Source of the DNA: Bacteroidaceae bacterium
Lineage (GTDB): Bacteria; Bacteroidota; Bacteroidia; Bacteroidales; Bacteroidaceae
Direction of reading: 5' to 3'
Assembly: GCA_017469925.1 (NCBI GenBank)
Contig: JAFUFK010000016.1
Coordinates: 248,001-312,000 of the forward strand
DNA: 64,000 bases
The notes under the pieces: generated by a model
The model's input: only the letters and a program-made list of their open reading frames with translations
Told to the model about the DNA's origin: nothing
The model's database searches: none
Program-made: the position numbers and the translations under genes
Shown: piece after piece, positions 33,695-43,311 of the stretch
Numbering within the stretch: the stretch's first letter is position 1
Layout of the letters: the number at the start of each line of letters is the position of its first letter

Positions 33695-36562
33695 TTACAA
33701 ATATTGGCTGGTGTAACCCACGCCTGCCTGCTTAAGCGCCTCGGGCGTACCCTGGAAGAGCACCTGACCGCCTCGCTGGCCGCCCTCTGGCCCCATGTCG
33801 ATGAGGTAGTCGGCCGCGCGGATGACGTCGAGATTGTGCTCGATGACGACGACCGTGTTGCCCTTATCGACCAGGCGACGGAGTACGGAAAGCAGTACGC
33901 GGATGTCCTCGAAATGCAGTCCCGTGGTGGGCTCGTCCAGTATGTAGAGCGTGCGGCCTGTGTCGCGTTTGGCCAGTTCTGTGGCCAGTTTCACGCGTTG
34001 GCTTTCGCCGCCTGAGAGTGTGGTGCTGGGTTGTCCCAGTTTGATGTAGCCCAGACCCACGTCTTGCAGCATCTTTATTTTCTGAAGGATTTGGGGCTGG
34101 TTCTCGAAGAACTCTACTGCCTGGTTGATGGTCATGTCCAGCACGTCGGCAATCGACTTGCCCTTGAACCTGACCTCGAGCGTCTCGCGGTTATATCGCT
34201 TGCCATGACACTCTTCGCAGGGCACCAAGACGTCGGGCAGGAAGTTCATCTCCACCGTCCGGTAGCCGTTGCCCGAGCACGTCTCGCATCGGCCGCCCTT
34301 GACGTTGAAGGAGAAGCGGCCTGGCTTGTAGCCGCGAATCTTGGCCTCGGGCAGTTGGACGTAGAGGTTACGAATGTCATTGAAAACTCCCGTATAGGTG
34401 GCTGGATTGGAGCGAGGCGTGCGGCCCAAAGGGCTCTGGTCCACATCCACCACCTTGTCGATGAATTCGAGTCCCTCCACTCGGTCGTAGGGTAGGGGGT
34501 CCTTGAGCGAGCGGTAGAAGTGTTGCGAGAGTATGGGTTGCAGGGTTTCGTTGATGAGAGTAGATTTGCCCGAGCCGCTGACGCCCGTCACGCAGATGAG
34601 TGTGCCTAAAGGGAGTGTTACATCGACGGACTTCAGATTATTGCCGCGGCAGCCGTAAAGGGAAAGAACGGCCCCTCTCCCTAAATTCCTCCCCCGTAAT
34701 GGAGAGGGACTTTGATCGTTTTTGTCCTCTGCAGAAACTCCCTCCCCGTTATGGGGGAGGGTTGGGGAGAGTGTCTTCTTTAGGTATCGGGCCGTCAGCG
34801 TATCGGCCTTCAGCATATCCTTATAAGTACCTTGGAATACCACCTCGCCACCCTTGCGACCGGCACGCGGACCGATGTCGATAATCCAGTCGGCATTCTC
34901 CATCATCTCCTGGTCGTGTTCGACGACGATGACCGTGTTGCCCGTGTCGCGCAGTTCCTTCAGCGAGCGGATGAGGCGCTGGTTGTCGCGCTGGTGCAGT
35001 CCGATGCTGGGTTCGTCCAGTATGTACAAGACGTTGACGAGCTGGCTGCCTATCTGTGTGGCCAGTCGTATGCGCTGGCTCTCGCCGCCGGAGAGCGAGG
35101 CGGAGGCGCGGTTCAGTGCGAGGTAGTCGAGCCCGACGTCCAGGAGGAACTTCAGTCGGGTTCTGATTTCCTTCAGTATCTCTGGGGCAATCTTACGTTG
35201 GTGGTCGGTCAGTTGTCCGTCCACGTTCTGTAGCCAATGATAGAGGTCGCCCAGGTCCATCTGGGAGAGTTCGGCGATGTTCTTGCCTGCGATGCGGTAG
35301 GAGAGGGCCTGCTGGTTGAGTCGTTGGCCCTTGCAGACGGGGCACGTGCAGTCGCGGCTGAACTGTCCCACCCACTTCTGTGCCGTCTGGCTCTGGTCGT
35401 TCTCCTGGGTCGAGCGGATGTACTTCACCAGTCCTTCGTAGGTGCAATAGTAGTCGTTCGAGGTCTTAGTCACGTCGGCCGGTATGCGCAGTCGTTCGAT
35501 AGAACCGCTGAAGATTTCGTCCAGCGCCTCGTCGGAGAGCGAACTCACGGGGTCGTTCATCGTGTAACCGTGCTTCTCCAGTATGGCTGCTATCTGCCAG
35601 AATATCATCGCGTTGCGGTACTTTCCCAGGGGCACGATGGCTCCGTCGTGGATGCTGAGCGAGCGGTCGGGGATGATGAGGTCGCGGTCGATGAGCGAGA
35701 CGAACCCCAGTCCCTTGCAGCGTGGGCAGGCGCCCTGCGGCGAGTTGAACGAGAAGTCGTGGGGGGCGGGGTCGCTGTACGAGATGCCTGAGGTGGGGCA
35801 CATCAGCCGGCGGCTGTAGTGGCGAATCTCCTCGTTCTGTACGTCATAGACCATCATCAGTCCGTCGCCCTGTTTCAGGGTGTTCTGTACGCTGTTTTGC
35901 AATCTCCTGTCGTCGGTTTCCTTCACTACGAGGCGGTCCACGACCACCTCGATGGAGTGGTTGCGGTAGCGGTCGAGTTTCATGCCGCGTTCCACCTCCA
36001 TCAGTTCGCCATCTACGCGCACGTAGAGGTAGCCCTTCTTCAGTACCGTCTCGAAGAGTTCCTTGTAGTGGCCCTTGCGGTTCTTCACCAGTGGCGCCAG
36101 GAGATAGACCTTGCGGCCGAGGTAGTCGTGGAGCAGGAGGTTGACGATTTGCTCTTCGGTATATTTCACCATCCGTTCGCCGGTGACGTATGAGTAGGCC
36201 TCGCCGGCACGGGCGTAGAGCAGGCGCAGGAAGTCATAAACCTCGGTCGTCGTGCCCACGGTCGAACGCGGGTTCTTGTTTGTCGTCTTCTGTTCGATGC
36301 TGATGACGGGCGAGAGTCCCGTAATCTTATCTACGTCGGGCCGCTCCATGTTACCCAAAAAGTTGCGGGCATAGGCCGAGAAGGTCTCGATGTATCGCCT
36401 CTGCCCTTCGGCAAAGATGGTGTCGAAGGCCAAACTGGACTTGCCACTTCCCGAGAGGCCTGTAATCACCGTCAGGCTCTGGCGCGGAATCTCTACGTCG
36501 ATGTTCTTCAGGTTGTGCACGCGTGCGCCGAGCACGGTTATCTGTCCCTTACTCTTCGCCAT
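33695..36562 (-). CDS. uvrA: Excinuclease ABC subunit UvrA (second copy)
   Basis: 955 aa. Both ABC modules are intact (GLSGSGKSS near residue 35; GVSGSGKST near 650; LSGGESQR twice; [12 protein letters not shown] and [12 protein letters not shown]), with Cys pairs [20 protein letters not shown] and CEECHG for zinc. It is diverged from the copy at 3399, so not a recent duplication. The linker between the modules carries about 40 residues (34665-34790) encoded by an inverted pair of dispersed GC-rich repeats. It overlaps the T9SS type B gene by 14 bp and is followed by DUF4298. Confidence 0.95.
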   Translation of the reverse strand: MAKSKGQITVLGARVHNLKNIDVEIPRQSLTVITGLSGSGKSSLAFDTIFAEGQRRYIETFSAYARNFLGNMERPDVDKITGLSPVISIEQKTTNKNPRSTVGTTTEVYDFLRLLYARAGEAYSYVTGERMVKYTEEQIVNLLLHDYLGRKVYLLAPLVKNRKGHYKELFETVLKKGYLYVRVDGELMEVERGMKLDRYRNHSIEVVVDRLVVKETDDRRLQNSVQNTLKQGDGLMMVYDVQNEEIRHYSRRLMCPTSGISYSDPAPHDFSFNSPQGACPRCKGLGFVSLIDRDLIIPDRSLSIHDGAIVPLGKYRNAMIFWQIAAILEKHGYTMNDPVSSLSDEALDEIFSGSIERLRIPADVTKTSNDYYCTYEGLVKYIRSTQENDQSQTAQKWVGQFSRDCTCPVCKGQRLNQQALSYRIAGKNIAELSQMDLGDLYHWLQNVDGQLTDHQRKIAPEILKEIRTRLKFLLDVGLDYLALNRASASLSGGESQRIRLATQIGSQLVNVLYILDEPSIGLHQRDNQRLIRSLKELRDTGNTVIVVEHDQEMMENADWIIDIGPRAGRKGGEVVFQGTYKDMLKADTLTARYLKKTLSPTLPHNGEGVSAEDKNDQSPSPLRGRNLGRGAVLSLYGCRGNNLKSVDVTLPLGTLICVTGVSGSGKSTLINETLQPILSQHFYRSLKDPLPYDRVEGLEFIDKVVDVDQSPLGRTPRSNPATYTGVFNDIRNLYVQLPEAKIRGYKPGRFSFNVKGGRCETCSGNGYRTVEMNFLPDVLVPCEECHGKRYNRETLEVRFKGKSIADVLDMTINQAVEFFENQPQILQKIKMLQDVGLGYIKLGQPSTTLSGGESQRVKLATELAKRDTGRTLYILDEPTTGLHFEDIRVLLSVLRRLVDKGNTVVVIEHNLDVIRAADYLIDMGPEGGQRGGQVLFQGTPEALKQAGVGYTSQYL
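34671..34771 (-). repeat. Inverted pair of dispersed repeats in frame inside uvrA
   Basis: Copy 1 (34671-34708) and copy 2 (34738-34771) are each hairpin-forming (CTCCCCCGTAATGGAGAG type) and are inverted relative to each other. They are read in frame as [10 protein letters not shown] ... [13 protein letters not shown] between the first and second ABC modules. Confidence 0.65.
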
Positions 36563-37271
36563 CGCCCGCGTTTTGTGAGTCGTCGTTGTAGCCGGTAAGG
36601 ACGTTTATGGCCTTGCGGATGTTATACTTGCGGCCGTCGGCTCCGCGGGCACTGACGACGAGGAAATACACCCCGTCCCGGACCGTGTGGCCGTTGTACC
36701 GTCCGTCCCATGAGCCCGAGGGGTCGCTCCACGAGTAGAGTTTCTGTCCCCAGCGGTTGAAGACGGCAGCCTGGAACTTCACGATGCTCTGGTAGCCATC
36801 CTTGGCCTTTAGTTCGTCGTTGAATCCGTCGCCGTTGGGCGAGAAGGCGTTGGGAAACTCCAGTTTGCTCTCGCTGATGCTGACCACGAAAGGGTTGGCC
36901 TCGCCCTCCTCGGGGTAGGCGATGGTGTCGGTGCCCAGGACAAAGGTGGCGTATAGCTGGACGTAGAACGAGCCGCTCTCCTGGAACGTGTATTCCAGAT
37001 TCTCCTCGAATCGGTGCACCATCGGGGTATCCTCTTCACCGGGTCGGTAGATTTTCCATTCGTAGCGGGCCGTCCATTCGCCCACGTCCGACGGGTTGGC
37101 CGTAAATCGGGCCACCAGGGGGGCGTTCTGCCCACTGCTGGCGTCGTCCGTCTCCTCACCCTCTACGGTCGTGTAGGTGGCCTTGGGGTCAACGCTGGGG
37201 TACACCGTCTGCGCCCACACCATCCAGGGGAGCAGCGTGAGCAACAAGGGGAACAGGGTCTTCTTCATCAT
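36549..37271 (-). CDS. Exported protein with T9SS type B sorting domain
   Basis: 240 aa. Signal peptide (1-21), a PKD-like region with [12 protein letters not shown] and [21 protein letters not shown], and the gliding-motility-type C-terminal domain ([42 protein letters not shown]). This domain directs export through the type IX system. The open frame extends far upstream antisense to the next gene; ATG 37269-37271, just after the promoter, is the start. It overlaps uvrA by 14 bp, an unusual operon partner. Confidence 0.85.
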   Translation of the reverse strand: MMKKTLFPLLLTLLPWMVWAQTVYPSVDPKATYTTVEGEETDDASSGQNAPLVARFTANPSDVGEWTARYEWKIYRPGEEDTPMVHRFEENLEYTFQESGSFYVQLYATFVLGTDTIAYPEEGEANPFVVSISESKLEFPNAFSPNGDGFNDELKAKDGYQSIVKFQAAVFNRWGQKLYSWSDPSGSWDGRYNGHTVRDGVYFLVVSARGADGRKYNIRKAINVLTGYNDDSQNAGDGEE

Positions 37272-37294
37272 AGTCGCGTGATATTTTGTGGGGA

Positions 37295-37302
37295 CAAAGA
37301 TA
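37295..37302 (-). promoter_or_regulatory. -7 box TATCTTTG for T9SS protein-uvrA-DUF4298 operon
   Basis: Minus-strand TAnnTTTG 24 bp upstream of the start. AATTGATAAT-type repeats separate it from the divergent promoter. Confidence 0.6.
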
Positions 37303-37346
37303 ATAAATAATTGATAATAGACGATTGATAATTGACAATTATTTTG

Positions 37347-37354
37347 TACTTTTG
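37347..37354 (+). promoter_or_regulatory. -7 box TACTTTTG for binding-protein gene
   Basis: Plus-strand TAnnTTTG, giving a start near 37361 and excluding the upstream start at 37332. Confidence 0.6.
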
Positions 37355-37379
37355 CGCAAAATCCGAAAGTAAACCGCAC

Positions 37380-38513
37380 ATGACGACGATGAGAGATTAC
37401 GCAAGACGATGGCTCGCAGTGCTCGTGCTCCTGCTTGTAGGCACGGCGCTTTGGGCCGCGAAGGTAAGGGTAGGCGTGCTGCTTCCGCTTAAGGAGCAGA
37501 CGGGCCGCGCTACCACGCTGGTAGAGTTCTATCAGGGCCTGCTGATGGCCGTCGATCAGGCCCGTCAGGACGGCACCGACGTTGATGTCTATGCCTACGA
37601 CTGCGGCAGCGACGAGTCGCACCTCCAACAGGTCCTTGCCGACCCCAATCTGGCTCGGCTCGACGTCATCTTCGGCCCCATCGACGCCGTGCAGGTGACC
37701 ACCCTGAGCGAGTTTTGCCGCAAGAATCGCATCCGCATGGTCCTGCCCTTCAACACACCCTGTCCCCAGGTCTATAGCAACCCCTGGATCTACCAGGTCG
37801 GCGTCACCCAGGAACTCCTCTATCCCGGCATTGCCTCGCTCATCACGGACAACCTCTCGAACAGCAACTTCGTCATCTTCCGTACCGGCGAGAAGGATGC
37901 GCGCGGCCAGTCCTTCACCGAACATGTCGGCCAGGTGCTGAAGCTTAGGAACATGCCCGTAAGTGAACTCTCCGACGCGGGCGACGAACTGGCCTACGAC
38001 CGTGCCCTCAACCAGTTCCGTACCAACGTCGTCGTCCCCGACAGCCGTAGCCAGACGGCCCTCGCCCGCATGCTCAAGGGCATCAAGGAGTACCAGAAGT
38101 CCCACACCCAGTACCGCATCAAACTGCTCGGCTATCCCGAATGGCTCACCTACACGGCCAACAACCTCCAGGACTTCTACAAGTTCGATACCCACATCTA
38201 CTCCTCCTACTACCGCAACCCCCTCAGTGGTCGTGTGGCCAAGTTCGAGCAGGCCTACCGCCAGAACTTCGGCCACTCCTCGCGTCCCCTCTTTCCGAGG
38301 GCCGAGATGCTGGGCTACGACCTCGGCTACTACTTCCTCAGTGGCTTGGCCACTCTGGGCGAATACTTCGAGGCCGACCAGGAGGCCATCCAGCAACAGC
38401 CCGTCCAGCACTACTTCCGCTTCCAGCGCGTAGGCGAGGGCGGGGGATTCGTCAACCTGCACGTCCAGCTCGTCCACTACGGCACAAACAAAACCATTTC
38501 AGTCGTCAAGTGA
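37380..38513 (+). CDS. Periplasmic binding-protein-like (type 1 fold) exported protein
   Basis: About 377 aa. Signal peptide (RRWLAVLVLLLVGTALWA), then a type 1 periplasmic-binding fold: VRVGVLLPLKEQTGRATTLVEFYQGLLMAV, LDVIFGPIDAVQVTTLSEFC, YDRALNQFRTNVVVPDSRSQ. Bacteroidetes have such proteins, sometimes with LysM domains, near outer-membrane genes; no transporter genes are adjacent, so ligand transport is not indicated. Its stop overlaps the beta-barrel gene (TGATG). Confidence 0.78.
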   Translation: MTTMRDYARRWLAVLVLLLVGTALWAAKVRVGVLLPLKEQTGRATTLVEFYQGLLMAVDQARQDGTDVDVYAYDCGSDESHLQQVLADPNLARLDVIFGPIDAVQVTTLSEFCRKNRIRMVLPFNTPCPQVYSNPWIYQVGVTQELLYPGIASLITDNLSNSNFVIFRTGEKDARGQSFTEHVGQVLKLRNMPVSELSDAGDELAYDRALNQFRTNVVVPDSRSQTALARMLKGIKEYQKSHTQYRIKLLGYPEWLTYTANNLQDFYKFDTHIYSSYYRNPLSGRVAKFEQAYRQNFGHSSRPLFPRAEMLGYDLGYYFLSGLATLGEYFEADQEAIQQQPVQHYFRFQRVGEGGGFVNLHVQLVHYGTNKTISVVK

Positions 38514-39223
38514 TGAAGCGCCTCTTACTACTCCTCTTCGTCTCATTTTCTCACCTTCTCGTTTACCGATGCTCGGCCCAGGTCGGCGAGTACCGCAGTG
38601 CCCTGGCCATCGGCCTGAACGGCGGCTATGCCCTCGACAAGGTATCGTTCAGCCCCACCGTCAAGCAGAACTTCCACGGCGGCCTGACGGGCGGCCTAAC
38701 CCTGCGCTATACCTGCGAACGCTACTACAGCCTGCTCTGTGCCCTACAGCTCGAGGTCAACTATGCCCAGATGGGCTGGCGCGAACTCATAGAGACCAGC
38801 CAGGACACCTACAGCCGCACCATCAACTACGTACAGCTCCCGCTGTTGGCCCGCCTCGGTCTGGGGCGTGAGGTAGGCGGCGTGATGGGCTACCTCGTCC
38901 TCGGACCCCAGCTCGGACTCTACCTATCCGACAGCGAGAAACGCGGTGGCGAGTGGTCCAGCGCCACCCTGGCCCTGCGCCCTAACCACGTCGTGGAGCA
39001 GTACGACCTGGCAGTTCAGAACAAGTTCGAATACGGCATCACGGGTGGCCTCGGCCTCGAGGTCAACACGCGCCACGCTGGTCACTTTATGATAGAGGGT
39101 CGCTACTACTTCGGCTTATCCAATATCTTCCACGACGGCAAGTCCGACCCCTTCGGCCGCTCGGCCAACGGAGCCATCGTGGCCAAAGCCTCGTATCTCT
39201 TCGACATCTTCCACAAGAAATAA
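38513..39223 (+). CDS. Outer-membrane beta-barrel protein (PorT-like)
   Basis: 236 aa. Signal peptide (1-22), then alternating amphipathic strands (SALAIGLNGGYALDKVSF, GLTGGLTLRYTCERYYSLLCALQLEVNYAQMGW, MIEGRYYFGLSNIF) of a small outer-membrane barrel of the PorT/outer-membrane-beta-barrel family. Ends in an aromatic-rich final strand. Coupled to the binding-like protein upstream, with which it may form an envelope complex. The long open frame upstream of it overlaps that gene and is ignored. Confidence 0.82.
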   Translation: MKRLLLLLFVSFSHLLVYRCSAQVGEYRSALAIGLNGGYALDKVSFSPTVKQNFHGGLTGGLTLRYTCERYYSLLCALQLEVNYAQMGWRELIETSQDTYSRTINYVQLPLLARLGLGREVGGVMGYLVLGPQLGLYLSDSEKRGGEWSSATLALRPNHVVEQYDLAVQNKFEYGITGGLGLEVNTRHAGHFMIEGRYYFGLSNIFHDGKSDPFGRSANGAIVAKASYLFDIFHKK

Positions 39224-39258
39224 GAGCATCATCACACATTTCTCTTTCCTTGTGTTTG

Positions 39259-39339
39259 AGAACCATAGGTACAGTGCGTCAAGAACTTATGTCCTATCGC
39301 CGAAGACCTGAGGCCTTTTCTTGGAAGGCATAGGCCCTT
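39259..39339. repeat. Degenerate palindrome array D: four units, 22-bp period
   Basis: Fifteen-bp units at 39259, 39281, 39303 and 39325. The last two read AAGACCTGAGGCCTT and AAGGCATAGGCCCTT, imperfect dyads of form AAG-N9-CTT; the first two are more diverged. It lies between convergent genes. Confidence 0.55.
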
Positions 39340-39374
39340 CCTCTCTTGCACAGGGGAGGAGGATATAAACGAAA

Positions 39375-39398
39375 CAAGAGCGCAAATTTGCGCTCTTG
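39375..39398. terminator. Perfect 24-bp palindrome, bidirectional terminator
   Basis: CAAGAGCGCAAA and its exact complement TTTGCGCTCTTG, with no loop, between the barrel gene and convergent DUF4293. Confidence 0.75.
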
Positions 39399-39446
39399 CT
39401 AGTCATTTAATGGTCAATAATCAATGGTCAATGATTGATAGCCAAT

Positions 39447-39902
39447 TCATCTCAGCCGGTCGAGCGAGCGGACGAGCATTTCGTCCTTCAGGACGCCGCG
39501 GAAGGCCAGGTAGAGCAGGATAAGGCTGATCAGGGGCAGTCCGGCTGTCAGGGTGGGGCGGAAGGTGCCGTCGAGCTTGTACATAAAGACGAAGGCCAGC
39601 AGCCAGGCGTAGTAGCCGACCAAGAGTATCATGCAGAACGAGAGCAGCCGCATCTGGAGGGCACGGCGGCGGTAGAGCAGGATGCCCAAGAGGGTGAGCG
39701 TGGTGACGCCGACCAGCAGGGCGAAGAGGGCCCAGGGGGCCAGCTGGTGAGTGCCCGTTTCGCTGAGGCGTACCCAGAGGTTGTAGAGTTGGGCGTACGG
39801 CTCGCCCTGGGCGGTGTAAAAGTGGCCCAGAGGCAGGCTCAGGCAAACCACTCCCAGCACGGCCGAGAGTAGCATGTAGAGCGTCTGTATGCGCTGTATC
39901 AT
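39447..39902 (-). CDS. DUF4293 membrane protein
   Basis: 151 aa with four transmembrane segments (about 7-27, 53-75, 82-105, 118-138). The N-terminus MIQRIQTLYMLLSAVLGV is typical of DUF4293, a Bacteroidetes family of unknown role that is often downstream of rpoZ, as here (9-bp gap). Confidence 0.85.
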   Translation of the reverse strand: MIQRIQTLYMLLSAVLGVVCLSLPLGHFYTAQGEPYAQLYNLWVRLSETGTHQLAPWALFALLVGVTTLTLLGILLYRRRALQMRLLSFCMILLVGYYAWLLAFVFMYKLDGTFRPTLTAGLPLISLILLYLAFRGVLKDEMLVRSLDRLR

Positions 39903-39911
39903 GGGGCCAGG

Positions 39912-40247
39912 TTAGTCGTCAATGGTGGCTTCGGCCACAGGGTTGCGGTAGTAAATCTTGCCTTCGACGAACTCCTGCGTGGCGATGAGCGAGGGTTTGG
40001 GCAACTTCTCGTAATAGCGCGAAATCTCGATTTGCTCGCGGTTTTCGAAGACTTCGTCGAGGTTGTCGGTCGAAGAGGCGAACTCCTGGAGTTTCTTCGA
40101 CAGTTCTTGCTTGATTTCGGTGGAAATCTGGTTGGCGCGTTTGCCGATGATGGCGATTGACTCGTAGATGTTGTCGGTGTCCTTGCAGAGGTTCATGATG
40201 TCGCGCGTCACGGTGTTAGTGGGCGCATTGGTCTTCTTGTAATCCAT
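39912..40247 (-). CDS. rpoZ: RNA polymerase omega subunit, Bacteroidetes type
   Basis: 111 aa. NIYESIAIIGKRANQISTEIKQELSKKLQEF is the omega core; the C-terminal extension after residue 65 (EIEISRYYEKLPKPSLIATQEFVEGKIYYR) is typical of Bacteroidetes. It assists RNA polymerase assembly. Located between bamD and DUF4293. Confidence 0.9.
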   Translation of the reverse strand: MDYKKTNAPTNTVTRDIMNLCKDTDNIYESIAIIGKRANQISTEIKQELSKKLQEFASSTDNLDEVFENREQIEISRYYEKLPKPSLIATQEFVEGKIYYRNPVAEATIDD

Positions 40248-40283
40248 TATGTATTAAGAGTTTAATCGTTTTCGTTTAAAAGC

Positions 40284-41135
40284 TTAGTCGTTTAGGGGAG
40301 TCCCCTTCTTTACGGCATTTTCGGCATTCTTCAGTATGCTACGGGCCTCCTTCAGGTATTTTGACTCGGGGAAGTCGTTGGCGAAGGCGTAGTACTCGTC
40401 GATGGTGTCACGGAAGCGTTCGTCGCGCTTCTCCACGACGCTCTTGTCGGCCAGTTGGTACTTGGCGCGCAGGACGAGGATGGAGAGCAGTTCGCGCTTC
40501 TCGGCCGAGGCGTAGGGATAGTCGCGCAGAGCGTTTTGGGCCGTCACGACGCAGGCTTCGTAGTTCGAACCGCCGTACATGCTGTTCAGGATGTAGGTAC
40601 CTAGGTCGTAGTAGAGCTTGGCCGAGAGGCATTCCTTCTCCACCAGTTTGTCCTGGAGTTGGAATATCATCTCCTGGGTCTGCGGCTTCAGGGGTGAGTA
40701 GGGATACTTGTCGAGGAAGGCCTGAAATTCGCCCATGGCCGAGACGGTGCTCGTCTGGTCAAGCCGCGGGTCGGGCGTCTGGTTGTAGAGCGACATGGCC
40801 GAGTAGTAACTGGCGGGTTCCGTGAACTGGCCCTTGGGGTATGTCTGGACGTACTTCTTGAAGTCCTGGTGGGCCATTTCGTAGTTCTTGGCACCGTACT
40901 CGCTCATGGCGGTCAGGTAGAGCGACTCCTCGCCGTTGGCGGTGCCCTTCATAATGCCCAGCACATCGTAGAAGAGCTGTGCCGCACGGCTGTAGCGCCC
41001 CTCGACGTAGTAGGCCTTGGCTGCCTCGTACTTGTATTCGTAGTCGGCCGTCTTCTGCACGGCGGCGTACTCGCCGCAGGCCCCCATGACGAGGCTTAGC
41101 AGCAGCAGGAGACTGGTCTGCAGTGTCGTTTTCAT
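40284..41135 (-). CDS. bamD: Outer-membrane assembly lipoprotein BamD
   Basis: 283 aa. Lipobox LVMGAC, then TPR-like helical repeats (YEYKYEAAKAYYVEGRYSRAAQLFYDVL, SLYLTAMSEYGAKNYEMAHQDFKKYVQTYP, EFQAFLDKYPYS). Part of the BAM complex inserting outer-membrane proteins. The ATG at 41133-41135 gives the normal signal; another at 41148-41150 is only a few nt from the predicted transcription start. First gene of bamD-rpoZ-DUF4293. Confidence 0.93.
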   Translation of the reverse strand: MKTTLQTSLLLLLSLVMGACGEYAAVQKTADYEYKYEAAKAYYVEGRYSRAAQLFYDVLGIMKGTANGEESLYLTAMSEYGAKNYEMAHQDFKKYVQTYPKGQFTEPASYYSAMSLYNQTPDPRLDQTSTVSAMGEFQAFLDKYPYSPLKPQTQEMIFQLQDKLVEKECLSAKLYYDLGTYILNSMYGGSNYEACVVTAQNALRDYPYASAEKRELLSILVLRAKYQLADKSVVEKRDERFRDTIDEYYAFANDFPESKYLKEARSILKNAENAVKKGTPLND

Positions 41136-41160
41136 TTCCTTTACGCGCATATTCGGAGCG

Positions 41161-41168
41161 CAAAAGTA
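41161..41168 (-). promoter_or_regulatory. -7 box TACTTTTG for bamD operon
   Basis: Minus-strand TAnnTTTG 25 bp from the chosen start. Next to it lie AATTGATAATTG-type short repeats shared with other intergenic gaps. Confidence 0.6.
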
Positions 41169-41242
41169 GTAAAAATAATTGATAATTGAAAATTGATAAT
41201 TGAAAATTATGCCTTTCTGTGTGATATTTAATGTTTTTTCAC

Positions 41243-41250
41243 TACTTTTG
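41243..41250 (+). promoter_or_regulatory. -7 box TACTTTTG for uvrB (almost leaderless)
   Basis: The box ends only 9 bp before the uvrB ATG, so the transcript would begin 0-4 nt from the start codon. Confidence 0.6.
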
Positions 41251-41259
41251 CACTTTGGT

Positions 41260-43299
41260 ATGACGCAATTCAGCCTCGTTTCCCCCTTCCAGCCTACGGG
41301 CGACCAACCCCAGGCCATCCGCCAACTGGTGGACGGCGTGCGGCGTGGCGACCCGGCTCAGGTGCTCCTGGGCGTCACGGGCAGCGGCAAGACGTTTACG
41401 ATGGCCAACGTCATCGCTGAGGTGGGCCGGCCCACCCTCATCCTCTCCCACAACAAGACACTGGCCGCCCAGCTCTACCGCGAAATGAAGGCCTTCTTCC
41501 CTCACAACGCCGTCGAGTACTACGTCTCCTACTACGACTACTACCAGCCCGAGGCCTACATACCCTCCACCGATACATACATCGAGAAGGATCTGGCCAT
41601 CAACGACGAGATAGACAAACTGCGTCTGGCGGCCACCAGCGCCCTGCTCTCAGGACGGCGCGACGTCATCGTCGTATGCTCCGTCAGCTGCATCTACGGC
41701 ATGGGTAATCCGGCCGCCTTCTACGAGAGCGTTATACGTATCCGAATAGGTCAGACGTTGGATCGTAACGTGCTGTTGCGCAAACTTTTGGATAGCCTCT
41801 ATGTACGTAACGATGTAAGTCTTAGCCGAGGCGAGGTGCGCGTCAAGGGCGACACCCTGGACGTGGCCTTGGCCTACTCCGACAACCTGCTGCGCATCAC
41901 CTACTGGGGCGACGAGATAGAGAGCATCGAGGAGATTGACCCAGAGACCATGCAGCGCATCGCCCAGTTCGACGAGTACAACATCTACCCCGCCAACCTC
42001 TTCATGACCTCGAAGGAGGCCCAGGAGCAGGCCGTACGCCATATCGAGGACGATCTGGCCCAGGAGGTGGCCCGATTCGAGCAGGAAGGCCGCGAATTGG
42101 AGGCCAAGCGGCTCCACGAGCGCGTGACCTACGATGTAGAGATGATACGCGAACTGGGCCACTGCTCGGGCATTGAGAACTACAGCCGATACTTCGACGG
42201 CCGAGAGGCGGGCACACGACCCTTCTGTCTGCTCGACTTCTTCCCGCGCGACTTCTTGATGTTCATCGACGAAAGCCACGTCTCCGTGCCCCAAATAGGA
42301 GGCATGTACGGCGGCGACCGCGCACGCAAGACCAACCTCGTACACTACGGCTTCCGGCTGGAGGCAGCGCTGGACAACCGTCCGTTGAAGTTCGAGGAGT
42401 TCCAAGCCCTGACCAACCAGATTATCTACGTCTCGGCCACCCCTGCCGACTACGAACTGGCAGAGGCTGAAGGCGTTGTCGTAGAGCAACTTATCCGACC
42501 CACGGGATTGCTGGACCCCCTTATCGAGGTACGACCGCGCGAACACGAGGCCGACGACCTTCTGGAGGAAATCCTGCAACGCATCGAGGTGGGTGAGCGT
42601 GTGCTCGTGACCACCCTCAGCCGACGTCAGGCAGAGGAGTTCTCGGCCTATCTCGAACGCAGCGGCATACGCTCGTGCTACATCCACTACGAGGTGGACA
42701 CGATGGAGCGCGTCCAGATTATGGATGCCCTCCGACGCGGCGACTACGACGTGCTCGTAGGCGTAAACCTGTTGCGCGAGGGACTCGACCTGCCCGAGGT
42801 CTCGCTCGTGGGTATTCTGGATGCCGACCAGGAGGGATTCCTGCGTAGCCGTACCACCCTGACGCAGACCATCGGACGGGCCGCCCGCCACGTCCACGGG
42901 AAGGCCATCTTCTATGCCGACCGCATTACGCAGTCGATGGCCCAGACCATCGAGGAGACCAACCACCGCCGCGAGGTGCAACTGCGCTACAACGAGGAAC
43001 ACGGGATTACGCCACACGCCGTACGCAAGGAACTCGCCCAGACCCCGCTCTCGCAAGGTGAGGATAAGCATCGCCAGGCCACCGTCGATTACCAGATGCC
43101 GACGTCAGGTCCGCTGCAGGCCGCCGACCCAATCACCGAGCAGATGACGCCACAGCAACTCCGAAAGACCCTCGACCACACCCGTCGACTGATGCAGGAA
43201 GCCGCCAAGAAACTCGATTTCCTGACGGCTGCCCAATATCGCGACGAACTGCTTCGCCTAACCTCCTTGCTCGATGAACGGGAGGATTCCACTTCCTAA
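41260..43299 (+). CDS. uvrB: Excinuclease ABC subunit UvrB
   Basis: 679 aa. Helicase-like damage-verifying subunit of nucleotide excision repair. Walker A GVTGSGKT near residue 41, beta-hairpin region [54 protein letters not shown] (motif VI) and a C-terminal UVR domain ([31 protein letters not shown]) for UvrC contact. The frame extends 20 codons upstream, but the promoter there fixes ATG 41260. uvrC is not in the window. Confidence 0.96.
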   Translation: MTQFSLVSPFQPTGDQPQAIRQLVDGVRRGDPAQVLLGVTGSGKTFTMANVIAEVGRPTLILSHNKTLAAQLYREMKAFFPHNAVEYYVSYYDYYQPEAYIPSTDTYIEKDLAINDEIDKLRLAATSALLSGRRDVIVVCSVSCIYGMGNPAAFYESVIRIRIGQTLDRNVLLRKLLDSLYVRNDVSLSRGEVRVKGDTLDVALAYSDNLLRITYWGDEIESIEEIDPETMQRIAQFDEYNIYPANLFMTSKEAQEQAVRHIEDDLAQEVARFEQEGRELEAKRLHERVTYDVEMIRELGHCSGIENYSRYFDGREAGTRPFCLLDFFPRDFLMFIDESHVSVPQIGGMYGGDRARKTNLVHYGFRLEAALDNRPLKFEEFQALTNQIIYVSATPADYELAEAEGVVVEQLIRPTGLLDPLIEVRPREHEADDLLEEILQRIEVGERVLVTTLSRRQAEEFSAYLERSGIRSCYIHYEVDTMERVQIMDALRRGDYDVLVGVNLLREGLDLPEVSLVGILDADQEGFLRSRTTLTQTIGRAARHVHGKAIFYADRITQSMAQTIEETNHRREVQLRYNEEHGITPHAVRKELAQTPLSQGEDKHRQATVDYQMPTSGPLQAADPITEQMTPQQLRKTLDHTRRLMQEAAKKLDFLTAAQYRDELLRLTSLLDEREDSTS

Positions 43300-43311
43300 C
43301 TTCATCACTTC

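Noticed and set aside
37275-38477. Upstream extension of the T9SS type B frame
   Set aside because: It is antisense to the binding-protein gene and lies beyond the promoter at 37295-37302; the signal peptide starts at 37271.
41650-43071. 473-aa minus-strand frame across uvrB
   Set aside because: Antisense shadow of uvrB.
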